Shown piece after piece: positions 8,579 through 18,544 of a stretch of 64,000 nucleotides of DNA. A model generated the notes under the pieces. That model made no database searches. It had not been told where the DNA came from and worked only from the letters and a program-made list of their open reading frames with translations. A program made the translations under genes and the position numbers. Source of the stretch: Ruminococcus turbiniformis (GTDB taxonomy: Bacteria > Bacillota > Clostridia > Lachnospirales > Lachnospiraceae); assembly GCF_020687545.1 (NCBI RefSeq), contig NZ_JAJEQX010000001.1, forward strand, positions 62,001 to 126,000, given 5' to 3'. The first letter of the stretch is position 1. Every line of letters starts with the position of its first letter.

Positions 8579-8638
8579 TACACAGACCCTCCTTGTGGGT
8601 TTTAAAATGTTGAAGGGGATACGCTGTTGCAGCCGACA

Positions 8639-9232
8639 TTACTTGGAATATAACTCGACGATCAGCATTTCATCTACAGGAACATCGATTGCTTCTCTTG
8701 CCGGAAGCTCTTTCACTGTTCCCTTAAGATTCTCTGAATCAACATCAAGCCAGTCCGGAATCAGGTTTCCGCCTGTGACTTCGAGAATCTCTTTGTATCT
8801 CTGTGAGCCTTTTTTGTTCTCTTTGATCTCAATCGTATCTCCGGCTTTTACAAGGTAAGACGGAATGTTTACCTGCTTGCCGTTTACAAGTACATGCTTG
8901 TGATCAACGATCTGTCTTGCTTCTTTTCTTGTTCTTGCAAATCCCATGCGGAACATCACATTGTCCAGTCTGGACTCAAGAAGTCTCATCAGGTTGTCAC
9001 CTGTCATGCCTTCCATCTGTTTTGCCTTTGCATAGTAATTTCTGAACGGTTTCTCAAGAACTCCGTAGATGAATTTTGCTTTCTGTTTCTCGCGAAGCTG
9101 AAGAGCATACTCACTCATCTTTCTGTTTGTTCTCTTTAACTGTCTGTTAGATTTCTTATTGATCCCAAGATAAATAGGATCCATGCCTAAAGAACGGCAT
9201 CTTTTAAGAACAGGAACTCTGTTTACTGCCAT
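8639..9232 (-). CDS. rpsD: 30S ribosomal protein S4
   Basis: A 197-residue S4, which nucleates 16S rRNA folding and in bacteria often represses its own operon. The S4 RNA-binding domain is at about residues 89-150 (RLDNVMFRMGFARTRKEARQIVDHKHVLVNG). The N-terminus lacks the Cys4 zinc motif found in some S4 paralogs. ATG 9232 is preceded by TAGGAGGA. It lies between rpsK and rpoA in the alpha operon. Confidence 0.97.
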   Translation of the reverse strand: MAVNRVPVLKRCRSLGMDPIYLGINKKSNRQLKRTNRKMSEYALQLREKQKAKFIYGVLEKPFRNYYAKAKQMEGMTGDNLMRLLESRLDNVMFRMGFARTRKEARQIVDHKHVLVNGKQVNIPSYLVKAGDTIEIKENKKGSQRYKEILEVTGGNLIPDWLDVDSENLKGTVKELPAREAIDVPVDEMLIVELYSK

Positions 9233-9320
9233 GTCTATCCTCCTAAATTTATACGCCGCAGCGGTCTGTCTTCACCGCTGCCTGAATTGCTATCCGGTAT
9301 ATTAACGATCAAACTTACGA

Positions 9321-9716
9321 TTAGACTCTTCTGCGCTTCGGCGGGCGGCATCCGTTGTGCGGTACCGGAGTAACGTCCTTGATGCTCACTACATCAATTC
9401 CGCATGCCTGAAGTGCACGAATTGCTGCCTCTCTTCCTGATCCCGGGCCTTTTACAAAGACATCTACTGACTTAAGACCATGTACGAGAGCAGCCTTTGC
9501 CGCTGTCTCAGCAGCCATCTGAGCCGCATATGGAGTAGATTTCCTTGAACCTCTGAATCCCAGGCCGCCTGCACTTGCCCATGAAAGAGCATTTCCCTGT
9601 GTATCTGTTAATGTAACGATTGTGTTATTAAAAGATGACTGGATATGCGCCTGTCCTCGTTCAACGTTTTTCTTGACACGTTTTTTTGTTACTTTTTTCG
9701 CAACTTTCTTTGCCAT
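9321..9716 (-). CDS. rpsK: 30S ribosomal protein S11
   Basis: A 131-residue S11 of the 30S platform, with a basic N-terminal tail ([17 protein letters not shown]), the conserved [16 protein letters not shown] and the C-terminal [10 protein letters not shown]. It is 24 bases downstream of rpsM, consistent with cotranscription. Confidence 0.97.
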   Translation of the reverse strand: MAKKVAKKVTKKRVKKNVERGQAHIQSSFNNTIVTLTDTQGNALSWASAGGLGFRGSRKSTPYAAQMAAETAAKAALVHGLKSVDVFVKGPGSGREAAIRALQACGIDVVSIKDVTPVPHNGCRPPKRRRV

Positions 9717-9740
9717 TTAAACTAACCTACTTTCTGGAAT

Positions 9741-10109
9741 TTACTTTTTCTTATTTGCAACAGTTCTCTTCGGACCTTTGCATGTCCTTGCGTTTGTCTT
9801 TGTCTTCTGACCGCGTACCGGAAGTCCTTTTCTGTGACGGATTCCACGGTAGCATCCGATCTCTCTGAGTCTCTTGATGTTCAGCTGAATCTCTCTTCTG
9901 AGATCACCCTCTACAACCTGAGTCTCATCGATCACTGCGCTGATTTTCTTTACTTCTTCACTTGTAAGATCTCTTACACGTGTGTCAGGATTTACTCCTG
10001 CCTCTGCGAGAATACGGTTTGAGCTTGTTCTTCCGATTCCATAGATATAAGTCAGACCGATTTCTACGCGTTTGTCTCTTGGTAAGTCTACACCTGCAAT
10101 ACGAGCCAT
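9741..10109 (-). CDS. rpsM: 30S ribosomal protein S13
   Basis: A 122-residue S13, located in the 30S head and contacting P-site tRNA and bridge B1. Conserved blocks are [20 protein letters not shown] and [23 protein letters not shown] 10109 with GGAGG seven bases upstream is chosen over the five-residue-longer frame. A long non-coding stretch precedes it where rpmJ would normally be adjacent. Confidence 0.97.
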   Translation of the reverse strand: MARIAGVDLPRDKRVEIGLTYIYGIGRTSSNRILAEAGVNPDTRVRDLTSEEVKKISAVIDETQVVEGDLRREIQLNIKRLREIGCYRGIRHRKGLPVRGQKTKTNARTCKGPKRTVANKKK

Positions 10110-10572
10110 GTGTTTTTCCTCCATTTTCTTTTCAAATCATTACTTTAACTGAGGCTGCGGATGCGGGGCAGTATCTTTTGCTCTGCCGATGGTGTCTTGC
10201 ATCCTACCGGGGTATCTTCTCCCGATATCCCAGCCCAGGCGACGGCAGTAGTGACGCCTTCGCCCTTTCCCGGCACGGACTCTGTCTTTTCACTCTTTCC
10301 GGACAAATCCGCCAATGCAAACGCCGGGTATTAGAAGCAATATACAATCGCATCTTCCCCCTCCGCGACAACACTTCGGGCTCCCGGACCGTCCCGGGAG
10401 AAAAAAGATGCCAGAACACGCGCTCTGCCGGTACCTGTGTGCAGATGCGGTGTATCCTTACTGTATATCAAACAGCTCTACACACTGCCTTGTGTGTCAG
10501 CTGTCAGCCGCCTAAATCATGTCGCACGTCTTCCATATATTTACCGATAACGTGCATTAATCCGATGCACAA
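10110..10572 (-). other. 463-bp gene-free, structure-rich stretch upstream of rpsM
   Basis: No convincing gene; a 71-codon minus frame inside has no ribosome site and resembles nothing. Read on the minus strand it begins with a GTGCAT/ATGCAC hairpin directly after the rpmJ stop (10570-10552). It then has CTCCCGG-GACGGT-CCGGGAG (10399-10380) and several GC-rich self-complementary segments around 10190-10280. Position and structure suggest a leader for autoregulation of the S13-S11-S4-alpha-L17 genes; this is inference. Confidence 0.45.
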
Positions 10573-10686
10573 TTAACCCTGACGCTGTTTGTGCTTCGGA
10601 TTCTCACAGATTACTCTGATGCTTCCTTTTCTCTTAATAATCTTGCATTTTTCACAAATCGGTTTTACTGATGATCTAACCTTCAT
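10573..10686 (-). CDS. rpmJ: 50S ribosomal protein L36, zinc form
   Basis: A 37-residue protein ([20 protein letters not shown] onward) with the zinc ribbon Cys-X2-Cys...Cys-X4-His intact, i.e. the zinc-binding form of L36. ATG 10686 is preceded by GGAGG; an in-frame extension to 10767 lacks a ribosome site. It follows infA as in most Firmicutes. Confidence 0.95.
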   Translation of the reverse strand: MKVRSSVKPICEKCKIIKRKGSIRVICENPKHKQRQG

Positions 10687-10824
10687 GTCAAATCCTCCTT
10701 CCCTTCTGTGCTTTGCCTTTACTACACGGTACTTTTGGGCACACCACCCCAAAAGTGACCATTTCATAGTATAGCATCAAATGCTTTCACAAGTCAACAA
10801 CTAATTTATTATTTTTTCTTTCGT

Positions 10825-11043
10825 TTACTTGTCTCTCCATATAATTCTGCCCTTGCTCAGATCATAGGGGGACATCTCCAGTGTCACCTTATCTCCCGGA
10901 AGGATCTTGATAAAATTCATTCTCAGCTTTCCGCTGATATGGGCAAGAACAATGTGCCCGTTTTCCAGTTCTACTTTAAACATTGCGTTCGGGAGCTTCT
11001 CAACTACAACTCCCTCGATTTCAATTACGTCAGCTTTTGACAT
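10825..11043 (-). CDS. infA: Translation initiation factor IF-1
   Basis: A 72-residue single OB-fold protein that occupies the 30S A site during initiation with IF-2 and IF-3. It carries [20 protein letters not shown] and the C-terminal [16 protein letters not shown] strong AGGAGG precedes ATG 11043. It lies in the spc-alpha junction between the KOW protein and rpmJ. Confidence 0.97.
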   Translation of the reverse strand: MSKADVIEIEGVVVEKLPNAMFKVELENGHIVLAHISGKLRMNFIKILPGDKVTLEMSPYDLSKGRIIWRDK

Positions 11044-11084
11044 TCTTAATCCTCCTGCTGTTACGTGCGCTTCCTGCCCGGAAT

Positions 11085-11336
11085 TTAAACTGTCTCACTG
11101 TCCGGGGCAATTCTCCTGATAAATTCCCGGATCCGTCCGTCATCCGCGGATCCGGTAAACCGCTCCTTCAGTATGGGCTGAAGGTGCCTGCTGTTTTTTC
11201 GTTTCATGCGGCGGACGCTTCTTGCGTCTCCGTCCGCCACATATACATATTCGCCTTCGGTCCGGATTATCACATAGACGCGGTTCTTATCCCGCCCTGC
11301 TTTTGACCTTACAGCCATTCCTTCTTCCAGCTTCAT
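11085..11336 (-). CDS. KOW-domain RNA-binding protein, L14e-like
   Basis: An 83-residue basic protein opening with a KOW-like beta-barrel segment ([19 protein letters not shown]) and a Lys/Arg-rich tail ([13 protein letters not shown]). Small KOW proteins at this position between adk/map and infA are common in Clostridia and are thought to bind ribosomal RNA; the precise role is unknown. ATG 11336 lies seven bases after the adk stop, implying coupled translation. The only ribosome-site candidate is GGAGAG inside the adk end, so the start is moderately certain; ATG 11318 is the alternative. Confidence 0.8.
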   Translation of the reverse strand: MKLEEGMAVRSKAGRDKNRVYVIIRTEGEYVYVADGDARSVRRMKRKNSRHLQPILKERFTGSADDGRIREFIRRIAPDSETV

Positions 11337-11343
11337 CTGCCGC

Positions 11344-11988
11344 CTACTCTCCCAGGATCTCGACGATTGCGGCAAATACGTCATCGATCTCTGCCGTGCC
11401 GTCTACTTCTCTGAGGATTCCCGACTGTGTATAATAGTCGATCAGCGGCTGTGTCTGCTCGTGATATACGCCGAGTCTTTTCTGTACGGTTTCCGGCTTG
11501 TCATCATCTCTGAGAATAAGACTTCCGCCGCATTTGTCGCAGATTCCTTCCTGCTTTGTCGGAGCATATACGATATGGTAAGTCGCTCCGCAGTCCACAC
11601 AGGCTCTTCTTCCGGACATACGGTTCACGATGTTTTCATCGGGAACCTCAACATTGATCGCATAATCCACTTTCTCATTCATACCGGCGAGTGCCTGATC
11701 CAGCGCTTCCGCCTGCGGAATTGTGCGCGGGAACCCGTCCAGGACATATCCGTCCGCGCAGTCGTCCTGTTTTACACGGTCAACGACGAGATCAACGACA
11801 AGTTCGTCCGGAACAAGAAGTCCCTGATCCATATAGGCTTTTGCTTTCTTTCCAAGCTCTGTCCCGTTTTTGATATTCGCACGGAAGATATCTCCCGTGG
11901 AGATGTGCGGTATGGAATATTTATCCGCAATTTTTTTGGCCTGTGTTCCTTTTCCGGCACCCGGCGCTCCAAGCATGATAATCTTCAT
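11344..11988 (-). CDS. adk: Adenylate kinase, zinc-lid type
   Basis: A 214-residue enzyme interconverting ATP + AMP and 2 ADP. The P-loop is [11 protein letters not shown] near residue 7, the AMP site includes STGDIFR, and the LID has four cysteines (CVDCGATYH ... CDKCGG) that bind structural zinc, as in Gram-positive long-form adenylate kinases. GGAGG precedes ATG 11988. It lies downstream of secY after a long hairpin. The usual neighbour map (methionine aminopeptidase) is absent between adk and infA. Confidence 0.97.
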   Translation of the reverse strand: MKIIMLGAPGAGKGTQAKKIADKYSIPHISTGDIFRANIKNGTELGKKAKAYMDQGLLVPDELVVDLVVDRVKQDDCADGYVLDGFPRTIPQAEALDQALAGMNEKVDYAINVEVPDENIVNRMSGRRACVDCGATYHIVYAPTKQEGICDKCGGSLILRDDDKPETVQKRLGVYHEQTQPLIDYYTQSGILREVDGTAEIDDVFAAIVEILGE

Positions 11989-12058
11989 AAATCTGCCTCC
12001 GATTTTGTGTGTAATAAACGTACATTTTCCATATAACTGAATCTGTGGACCTTATATA

Positions 12059-12121
12059 AGCCATGAGCCCGCATCGTTTTGCCGCAGATTGAGGCAAAAC
12101 AGGGCGAGCTTGAATGTGGCT
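12059..12121 (-). other. Nested hairpin between secY and adk
   Basis: Three nested arms pair about one centre: AGCCA/TGGCT, GCCC/GGGC and GTTTTGCC (12076-12083)/GGCAAAAC (12093-12100). The outer arm touches the secY stop codon. There is no U-run on the minus-strand exit, so processing, mRNA stabilisation or differential expression is more likely than termination. Confidence 0.6.
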
Positions 12122-13473
12122 TAATATCCAAGGAAACTGTTTGTCATGTTGCTTCCTTTATTATTTAAGAATCCTGTATAATTTCTCACAAGCATCTGTG
12201 ATTCGATCTTCTTGATCGTATCAAGCACAACACCCACGATGATGATGAGGGATGTTCCTCCGAAGGAAACATTCGCCCCGAATACACCGTTGAAGAAATA
12301 CGGGATAACCTGAACGATAATCAGACCGCACGCACCTATGAAAATAATATAGTTCAGTATTTTCTGCAGATACTCAACTGTTGGCTTGCCCGGACGGATG
12401 CCGGGGATAAAGCCTCCGCTCTTCTTCATATTGTTCGCGATCTCCATCGGATTAAATGTGATCGATGTGTAGAAGTACGCGAAGAATATCGTGAGCAGAA
12501 TATAAACTACAAGTCCGATCGAATAAATTGGCCTGTCGGGATCGCACCAGTTGTTGGAATTCATACCCGCGAGGATCTGACTTCCAATGCCTGTTCCGTC
12601 TCCTGCACCTACGAAGCTGGCTATCACGATCGGCGTCTGCATCAGTGATGATGAGAAGATGACCGGAATAACGCCGGCTGTGTTGACACGCAGCGGAATA
12701 TGTGTCGACTGGCCGCCGTACATCTTTCTTCCCTGCACTTTTTTGGAGTACTGAACCGCAATTCGTCTCTCACCGCTCTGCAGGATTACAACAAAGACAG
12801 TGACAACAAGCAGGACGATCAGGATAACCGCTGCCGCAAGTCCTGCCTGAGCGATCTTCTTTCCTGCGATGAACTGTTCGTACAGCGTCGTGAAATCACT
12901 CGGGACTCTGGAAAGAATATTGATCAGAAGTACAATCGATATACCGTTTCCGACACCGTTTTCTGTGATCCGCTCTCCGATCCACATCAGGAATGCGCTT
13001 CCCGCTGTGAGAGTGCATACAACGATCGCACAGTTGACAAAGTTATAGTCTTCCAGGAGCCCCTGGCGTCCAAGTCCTACCGCAAGAGCAGTAGACTCAA
13101 TCAGCGCGAGACCGACCGTCACGTATCTGGTAATCGCTGCAATCTTCTTTCTTCCCTCTTCTCCCTCTTTACGCATTTCCTCAAGTTTCGGAATTGCAAT
13201 CGAGAGAAGCTGCATGATAATGGATGATGTAATATACGGCGTGATACTCAGAGCAAATACTGAGAAGTTTGTAAAGGAACCGCCGGTGAACGCTTCAAAA
13301 AAATTGAAAGCGTCACCGGTCTGTGATTCAAAAAATTCCTGAATAAAGGTTGGATCAACGCCGGGAGTCGGCAGCTGTGACCCAAGCCTGACAACGATAA
13401 GCATTGCAAATGTGTAAAGAATCCTTCTTCTGATATCTTCAATCTGAAATGCTCTCCGTACTGACTGCAGCAT
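12121..13473 (-). CDS. secY: Protein translocase subunit SecY
   Basis: The 450-residue channel protein of the Sec translocon with ten predicted membrane helices. Conserved sequences include the plug-region FNFFEAFTGGSFTNFSVFAL, the cytosolic C5 loop (GFIPGIRPGKPTVEYL) and QMLVRNYTGFL at the C-terminus. Start and rplO stop overlap as TAATG, and AGAGGTGAT inside the rplO end supplies the ribosome site, so the two are translationally coupled as in other spc operons. Confidence 0.98.
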   Translation of the reverse strand: MLQSVRRAFQIEDIRRRILYTFAMLIVVRLGSQLPTPGVDPTFIQEFFESQTGDAFNFFEAFTGGSFTNFSVFALSITPYITSSIIMQLLSIAIPKLEEMRKEGEEGRKKIAAITRYVTVGLALIESTALAVGLGRQGLLEDYNFVNCAIVVCTLTAGSAFLMWIGERITENGVGNGISIVLLINILSRVPSDFTTLYEQFIAGKKIAQAGLAAAVILIVLLVVTVFVVILQSGERRIAVQYSKKVQGRKMYGGQSTHIPLRVNTAGVIPVIFSSSLMQTPIVIASFVGAGDGTGIGSQILAGMNSNNWCDPDRPIYSIGLVVYILLTIFFAYFYTSITFNPMEIANNMKKSGGFIPGIRPGKPTVEYLQKILNYIIFIGACGLIIVQVIPYFFNGVFGANVSFGGTSLIIIVGVVLDTIKKIESQMLVRNYTGFLNNKGSNMTNSFLGY

Positions 13474-13913
13474 TAGATCACCTCTGCTTTTCCACCAAGT
13501 GCTTCGATCTTCTCAGCAGCCGCTGCGCTGAACGCGTTGGCCTGAACTGTAAGCTTCTTAGTTAACTCTCCATTTCCAAGAATTTTAACCCCGTCTCTCG
13601 GGTTTTTTACGATACCTGTCTCAATCAGTGTCTCAACTGAAACAACAGCTCCGTCTTCGAATCTCTCAAGAGCTCCCAAGTTAATTCCCACGATTCTCCT
13701 GGAGTTTCTGCATGTGAATCCTCTCTTCGGGATTCTTCTGTATAAAGGCATCTGGCCACCTTCAAATCCAGGTCTTGTTGCACCTGAACGGGCTTTCTGT
13801 CCCTTATGGCCTTTGCCGGCTGTCTTGCCGTTTCCTGAACCATGTCCGCGGCCTCTTCTGAAATTATCACTCTGCTTTGAACCGTCTGCCGGTCTTAAGT
13901 TTGATAAGTCCAT
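13473..13913 (-). CDS. rplO: 50S ribosomal protein L15
   Basis: A 146-residue late-assembly protein with the glycine-rich RNA-binding N-terminus ([20 protein letters not shown]) and the C-terminal domain ending in [14 protein letters not shown]. It is coupled to secY by stop/start overlap and preceded by rpmD at a 21-base spacing. Confidence 0.97.
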   Translation of the reverse strand: MDLSNLRPADGSKQSDNFRRGRGHGSGNGKTAGKGHKGQKARSGATRPGFEGGQMPLYRRIPKRGFTCRNSRRIVGINLGALERFEDGAVVSVETLIETGIVKNPRDGVKILGNGELTKKLTVQANAFSAAAAEKIEALGGKAEVI

Positions 13914-13934
13914 GACGTTACCTCCTTATCTTTC

Positions 13935-14117
13935 TTATGCCTCTTCTTCAACCTTTACCAAATGTCTTACCTGCTGTACCATACCTCTGGTGGCTGCATT
14001 GTCCGGCAGTACGACTGTTCTGCCTGTCTTCTTGAGACCGAGAGCCTCAACTGTTTTCTTATGCTTGGGTACGGCGCCGATTGTAGACTTTACTAACGTA
14101 ATCTTTAAGTTTGCCAT
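13935..14117 (-). CDS. rpmD: 50S ribosomal protein L30
   Basis: A 60-residue L30 ([20 protein letters not shown] ...), single ferredoxin-like domain with the conserved [13 protein letters not shown] loop. It has an AAGGAGG ribosome site and lies between rpsE and rplO in the spc order. Confidence 0.96.
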   Translation of the reverse strand: MANLKITLVKSTIGAVPKHKKTVEALGLKKTGRTVVLPDNAATRGMVQQVRHLVKVEEEA

Positions 14118-14169
14118 TTCAATCTTACCTCCTTATGTGACAGATCTGAATTTAACAGCTTCTGTCCGC

Positions 14170-14679
14170 TTAGCCCACGATCTCCTCAATGGATTTTCCA
14201 CGAAGTCTTGCAACTTCCTCCGGTGACTTTGTATCTTTCAGACCGGCAAGTGTAGCGAGAACTACGTTCTGCTTGTTGTTGGATCCGAGAGATTTTGTAC
14301 GGATGTTCTTGATTCCCGCCATCTCGATCACAGCACGGGCCGGACCTCCGGCGATCACACCGGTACCGTCCGGAGCGTTCTTAAGAAGTACGGAAGCGCT
14401 GCCGAATTTACCGATCACATCATGGATTACACTTGAATTGTTGTCAAGTGAAACTGTGATCATGTTCTTCATCGCGTCCTCTCTTCCCTTGCGGATCGCT
14501 TCCGGGATTTCTGTGGCTTTTCCCAAACCTGCACCAACATGACCGTTGCCGTCTCCGACAACCACTAAAGCTGTGAACTTGAAGTTACGACCACCTTTAA
14601 CAACTTTGGTAACACGTTTGATTGATACCACTTTTTCTAATAATTCCATCTGACTAGCATCAATACGTTCCTGTCTCAT
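14170..14679 (-). CDS. rpsE: 30S ribosomal protein S5
   Basis: A 169-residue S5, involved in decoding accuracy and mRNA helicase activity at the entry tunnel. The double-stranded-RNA-like N-domain contains [20 protein letters not shown]. The loop where spectinomycin-resistance changes occur ([11 protein letters not shown]) shows no deletion. The C-domain ends [11 protein letters not shown]. Confidence 0.97.
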   Translation of the reverse strand: MRQERIDASQMELLEKVVSIKRVTKVVKGGRNFKFTALVVVGDGNGHVGAGLGKATEIPEAIRKGREDAMKNMITVSLDNNSSVIHDVIGKFGSASVLLKNAPDGTGVIAGGPARAVIEMAGIKNIRTKSLGSNNKQNVVLATLAGLKDTKSPEEVARLRGKSIEEIVG

Positions 14680-14694
14680 CTGTGTTCTCCCTTC

Positions 14695-15063
14695 CTAGAA
14701 ATTCAGCCCAGCTTCTCTTGCTGCGTCTGCCAGTGCTTTGATTTTACCCTGGTAAATGAAACCGCCTCTGTCGAAAACGACGTCAGTGATGCCCTTTTCC
14801 TTCGCTTTCTCAGCGATTACTTTTCCGAGGTATGCAGCCGCATCAACGTTGTTGGTCTTCTCAAGTTCTGCCTTCACATCTTTCTGAAGAGTGGAAGCCG
14901 CTACCAGAGTATTTCCCTTCACGTCGTCAATGATCTGAGCATACATATGATTATTGCTTCTGAACACAGCAAGACGCGGTCTCTCAGCAGTGCCGCTGAA
15001 ACGGTTGCGCAGCTTCATGTGTTTTTTTCTACGAATTTCGCTTCTTGATTTCTTACTAACCAT
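14695..15063 (-). CDS. rplR: 50S ribosomal protein L18
   Basis: A 122-residue 5S-rRNA-binding protein ([20 protein letters not shown] ...; [34 protein letters not shown]). ATG 15063 is chosen because AAGGAG lies about ten bases upstream; a GTG six bases earlier is too close to it. Confidence 0.96.
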   Translation of the reverse strand: MVSKKSRSEIRRKKHMKLRNRFSGTAERPRLAVFRSNNHMYAQIIDDVKGNTLVAASTLQKDVKAELEKTNNVDAAAYLGKVIAEKAKEKGITDVVFDRGGFIYQGKIKALADAAREAGLNF

Positions 15064-15080
15064 TTTCACACTCTCCTTAT

Positions 15081-15623
15081 TTATTTCTTACCAGTCTTAC
15101 CGACTTTACGTCTGATGACCTCATCAGCATACTTGATACCTTTGCCCTTATACGGCTCCGGTCTTCTCTTGTCTCTGATCTCCGCTGCGTACTGTCCGAC
15201 TTTCTCTTTGTCGATACCTTTTACAGTGATCTTGTTCTGGCCTTCCAGAACTGTCTCAACGCCTTCCGGATCGATCATCTCAACTGGATGAGAATATCCA
15301 AGGTTCAGTGTCAGTTTATTTCCCGATTTGGCTGCTCTGTAACCAACTCCGTTAACCTCAAGAACCTTCTCATATCCCTGAGTAACACCTACAACCATGT
15401 TGTTGATCAGTGTTCTTGTCAGGCCGTGAAGAGATTTCATCTTCTTAAGGTCGTTCGGTCTTGTTACAGTTACTTCTTCGCCTTCAACTTTAATTTCCAT
15501 TTCTGTCGGAAGCTCTCTTGTAAGAGTTCCCTTCGGACCTTTTACAGTCACTACATTTTTCTCTGCAACTTCTACAGTTACTCCTGCAGGAATTGCTACC
15601 GGCAGTCTTCCTATACGTGACAT
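15081..15623 (-). CDS. rplF: 50S ribosomal protein L6
   Basis: A 180-residue protein with two repeated alpha/beta domains, near the factor-binding site of 23S rRNA. Landmarks are [33 protein letters not shown] and the C-terminal [18 protein letters not shown]. It is followed at 17 bases by rplR. Confidence 0.97.
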   Translation of the reverse strand: MSRIGRLPVAIPAGVTVEVAEKNVVTVKGPKGTLTRELPTEMEIKVEGEEVTVTRPNDLKKMKSLHGLTRTLINNMVVGVTQGYEKVLEVNGVGYRAAKSGNKLTLNLGYSHPVEMIDPEGVETVLEGQNKITVKGIDKEKVGQYAAEIRDKRRPEPYKGKGIKYADEVIRRKVGKTGKK

Positions 15624-15725
15624 ACCATTTCCTCCTTAACTTAGATTTTCGGAACAGCGGCTTTAGGCTGCTCTGTTTTCAGTTGCATGCGCCTGTCGGC
15701 GCGAGGTCTTTTAGTTGCTTTCGGC

Positions 15726-16127
15726 TTACCATACGTAGCAGAGTACTTCTCCGCCTACGCCGAGTTTTCTTGCCTCTTTGTCTGTTACAACGCCTTTGTT
15801 TGTAGAAATGATGGCTGTTCCAAGTCCTCCGAGAACCTTCGGAAGATTCTCTGTGCTTGCATATACGCGAAGTCCCGGTTTGGAGATTCTCTTCAGTCCG
15901 GAGATAACCTTCTCGTTCTTGTCAGCGCCGTATTTCAGCGTGATATGAATTGTCTGGAAGTGTCCGTCTTCTACAAGGTCATATTTTGCGATATATCCTT
16001 CATCAAGAAGAATGTTTGCGATAGCAACTTTCATCTTGGATGCCGGTACATCAACTGTATCATGTTTTGCAGTGTTTGCGTTACGGATTCTTGTAAGCAT
16101 ATCTGCAATCGGATCGCTCATAGTCAT
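15726..16127 (-). CDS. rpsH: 30S ribosomal protein S8
   Basis: A 133-residue S8 that binds helix 21 of 16S rRNA and in other bacteria represses the spc operon. Landmarks are [29 protein letters not shown] and the terminal [18 protein letters not shown] 16127 stands nine bases after AAGGAGG; the frame extends to 16148 without a ribosome site. A 102-bp spacer to rplF has no gene. Confidence 0.97.
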   Translation of the reverse strand: MTMSDPIADMLTRIRNANTAKHDTVDVPASKMKVAIANILLDEGYIAKYDLVEDGHFQTIHITLKYGADKNEKVISGLKRISKPGLRVYASTENLPKVLGGLGTAIISTNKGVVTDKEARKLGVGGEVLCYVW

Positions 16128-16141
16128 TGATAGTTTCCTCC

Positions 16142-16327
16142 TTACCAACTTGCTTTCTTAACACCGGGGATCTGTCCTTTGTATGCCAGTTCGCGGAAGC
16201 AGATACGGCAGATTCCATATTTTCTCAAATAAGCGTGCGGACGTCCGCAGATTCTGCAGCGGCTGTACTCTCTTGTGGAGAATTTTGCTTTGCGCTGCTG
16301 TTTGATTTTCATTGATGTCTTTGCCAT
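16142..16327 (-). CDS. rpsN: 30S ribosomal protein S14, zinc type
   Basis: A 61-residue S14 with the zinc motif CRICGRPH ... CRICFRELA intact (C+ form), so it is the zinc-dependent version. It lies between rplE and rpsH in the spc operon. Confidence 0.96.
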   Translation of the reverse strand: MAKTSMKIKQQRKAKFSTREYSRCRICGRPHAYLRKYGICRICFRELAYKGQIPGVKKASW

Positions 16328-16339
16328 GAATTTCCCTCC

Positions 16340-16879
16340 TTACTTTGCAAACGGCATATTGAACTGTGTCAATAATTCACGTGCTTCCTCGTCAGTCTTG
16401 GCTGTTGTAACGAAGATTACATCCATACCTCTGACTTTGTCGATCTTGTCGTACTCGATCTCAGGGAAAATCAGCTGCTCCTTGATTCCAAGTGCATAGT
16501 TTCCTCTTCCGTCAAATGCGTTCGGGTTTACACCTCTGAAGTCACGCACGCGGGGAAGTGCAAGGTTGATCAGACGATCAACGAACTCGTACATTCTCTC
16601 GCCTCTTAACGTAACTTTGCATCCGATCGGCATACCCTCTCTGATTTTGAAGTTAGCCACGGAGTTCTTTGCTCTTGTGACAACCGCTTTCTGTCCTGCG
16701 ATTTTCTCCATGTCAGAGATTGCAGACTCTAAAACTTTTGCGTTGTCTTTTGCCTCGCCCACACCCATGTTGATTACAACTTTGTCGAGCTTCGGCACTT
16801 CCATAATATTCTTATATCCGAATTTCTTGATCATTGCGTCAACGATCTCATTCTGGTACTGTTCTTTCAGTCTACTCAA
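16340..16879 (-). CDS. rplE: 50S ribosomal protein L5
   Basis: A 179-residue 5S-binding protein of the central protuberance that contacts P-site tRNA. Landmarks are [30 protein letters not shown] and [17 protein letters not shown]. The conserved N-terminus MSRLKEQYQ is read from TTG 16879, preceded by AAGGAGG at eight to nine bases; no ATG or GTG fits, so this is a genuine TTG start. Confidence 0.96.
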   Translation of the reverse strand: MSRLKEQYQNEIVDAMIKKFGYKNIMEVPKLDKVVINMGVGEAKDNAKVLESAISDMEKIAGQKAVVTRAKNSVANFKIREGMPIGCKVTLRGERMYEFVDRLINLALPRVRDFRGVNPNAFDGRGNYALGIKEQLIFPEIEYDKIDKVRGMDVIFVTTAKTDEEARELLTQFNMPFAK

Positions 16880-16902
16880 AGTCCTGGACCTCCTTCCTCG
16901 AA

Positions 16903-17214
16903 TTAATCAATCACTTCGCCAGTTTTCTTCGCGAAACGTACTTTTTTGTCGCCATCCATCTTGAAGCCTACTCTCGTTGTCTCGCCCTTGTGTACATACA
17001 TTACGTTTGACACATCGATGTAGCCTTCCTGATGCACGATGCCGCCGTTCTGGTTCGCTGCGCTCGGCTTTGTGTGCTTTGTCAGCATATTGACGCCTTC
17101 AACCAGGACTTTACCGTCTTTTTTGTTTACAGCGATAACTTTGCCTTCTTTGTCTTTATCTTTTCCGGCGATGACCTTGACAGTGTCGCCCTTTTTAATC
17201 TTCATAGTTGACAT
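16903..17214 (-). CDS. rplX: 50S ribosomal protein L24
   Basis: A 103-residue assembly-initiator protein with the KOW motif near its start ([20 protein letters not shown]) and the conserved [19 protein letters not shown]. It is spaced 14 bases from the rplN stop. Confidence 0.96.
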   Translation of the reverse strand: MSTMKIKKGDTVKVIAGKDKDKEGKVIAVNKKDGKVLVEGVNMLTKHTKPSAANQNGGIVHQEGYIDVSNVMYVHKGETTRVGFKMDGDKKVRFAKKTGEVID

Positions 17215-17228
17215 CTTTACGCACCTCC

Positions 17229-17597
17229 CTACAGTACTTCCGGAGCCAGAGAAACGATCTTCATGAAGTGTTTCTCACGAAGCTCGCGGGCTACTGGCCC
17301 AAAAATACGTGTTCCACGCGGGTTTAAATCATCTCTTATAATAACGGCAGCATTTTCATCGAATCTGATGTAGGAACCGTCTTTACGACGTGCGCCTTTC
17401 ACAGAACGAACAACTACAGCCTTAACGACATCTCCTTTTTTCACAACGCCGCCTGGTGTTGCATCTTTAACAGTCGCAACGATCACGTCACCGATGCTCG
17501 CATATCTTCTTGTAGAACCGCCAAGTACACGGATGCACAGCAGCTCTTTCGCACCTGTGTTGTCTGCTACCTTCAGTCTGCTTTCTTGCTGTATCAT
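17229..17597 (-). CDS. rplN: 50S ribosomal protein L14
   Basis: A 122-residue, very conserved protein at the subunit interface and the binding site of the silencing factor RsfS. It begins [19 protein letters not shown] and ends [16 protein letters not shown]. Confidence 0.97.
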   Translation of the reverse strand: MIQQESRLKVADNTGAKELLCIRVLGGSTRRYASIGDVIVATVKDATPGGVVKKGDVVKAVVVRSVKGARRKDGSYIRFDENAAVIIRDDLNPRGTRIFGPVARELREKHFMKIVSLAPEVL

Positions 17598-17617
17598 GCA
17601 GGTAAACCTCCTTCAAA

Positions 17618-17875
17618 TTATTTCGCTTTCTCCATGATTTCCACAAGTCTCCATCTCTTGTCCTTGGACAGCGGCCTTGTTTCCATTACTTTTACTGTAT
17701 CTCCGATCTTACACTCATTGTTCTCATCGTGAGCTTTCAGTTTGTAAGTTCTTTTTACAATCTTCTTATAAAGCGGGTGTTTTACATGGTCTTCAACTGC
17801 AACAACGATTGTTTTGTCCATCTTGTCGCTGACAACCTTGCCCGTACGGGTTTTTCTAAGATTTCTCTCTTCCAC
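17618..17875 (-). CDS. rpsQ: 30S ribosomal protein S17
   Basis: An 85-residue OB-fold protein binding the 5' domain of 16S rRNA ([20 protein letters not shown]). The start is set at GTG 17875, because AAAGGAG stands seven bases before it and the resulting length matches the family. ATG 17896 and GTG 17902 would add a basic extension without a good ribosome site. Confidence 0.93.
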   Translation of the reverse strand: MEERNLRKTRTGKVVSDKMDKTIVVAVEDHVKHPLYKKIVKRTYKLKAHDENNECKIGDTVKVMETRPLSKDKRWRLVEIMEKAK

Positions 17876-17916
17876 TTTCTTTCTCCTTTCAATCATTTTC
17901 ACAGGGAAGTTAAGGC

Positions 17917-18117
17917 TTATCGGCCTGCCTCTGTAATCAGAGTCTGAATGCGTGCGATATTCTTTCTGACTTCCTTGATTCTGCTTGTGTTGTCCAACTG
18001 ATTTGTGGCATTCTGGAATCTCAAGTTGAAGAGTTCCTTCTTAGCAGCTACTAATTCCTGATTTAATTCCTCTACGGATTTTCCTCTTAATTCTTTTACA
18101 AATGTATTAGTTTTCAC
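17917..18117 (-). CDS. rpmC: 50S ribosomal protein L29
   Basis: A 66-residue helical hairpin protein at the exit tunnel, part of the docking area for trigger factor and SRP ([40 protein letters not shown]). GTG 18117 is preferred: GAAGGCGGT is eight bases upstream. It overlaps the rplP 3' end by 11 bases, implying coupling. Confidence 0.93.
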   Translation of the reverse strand: MKTNTFVKELRGKSVEELNQELVAAKKELFNLRFQNATNQLDNTSRIKEVRKNIARIQTLITEAGR

Positions 18118-18544
18118 TGTTATCACCGCCTTCTAAGTCTGCGCGAGAAACAATTTTGCATTTGCAAGGTAACTTATGCATTGCAAGTCGAAGTGCCTCT
18201 CTAGCTGTTTCCTCTGGTACTCCTGCAATTTCAAACATTACACGGCCCGGTTTCACTACTGCTGCCCAGTACTCTACTGTACCTTTTCCGCTACCCATAC
18301 GAGTCTCGGCAGGCTTAGCTGTGATCGGCTTATCCGGGAAAATCTTGATCCAGACTTTACCGCCACGTTTGATGTAACGTGTCATGGCAACACGGGCTGC
18401 CTCGATCTGATTGGAACGGATCCAGCACGGCTCCGTTGCAACGATACCGTACTCACCATATGAGATCGTGTTACCTCTGAGAGCTTTTCCCTTCATGGTA
18501 CCACGGAACTGTTTACGACGTTTCACTCTTTTTGGCATTAACAT
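18107..18544 (-). CDS. rplP: 50S ribosomal protein L16
   Basis: A 145-residue protein near the peptidyl-transferase centre that helps position A-site tRNA. Landmarks are [29 protein letters not shown]-type sequence ([20 protein letters not shown]) and [18 protein letters not shown]. Its ATG overlaps the rpsC stop as TAATG. Confidence 0.97.
   Translation of the reverse strand: MLMPKRVKRRKQFRGTMKGKALRGNTISYGEYGIVATEPCWIRSNQIEAARVAMTRYIKRGGKVWIKIFPDKPITAKPAETRMGSGKGTVEYWAAVVKPGRVMFEIAGVPEETAREALRLAMHKLPCKCKIVSRADLEGGDNSEN

Noticed and set aside
10204-10419. 71-codon minus frame in the rpmJ-rpsM gap
   Set aside because: No ribosome binding site, no similarity recognised, and it spans GC-rich hairpins.
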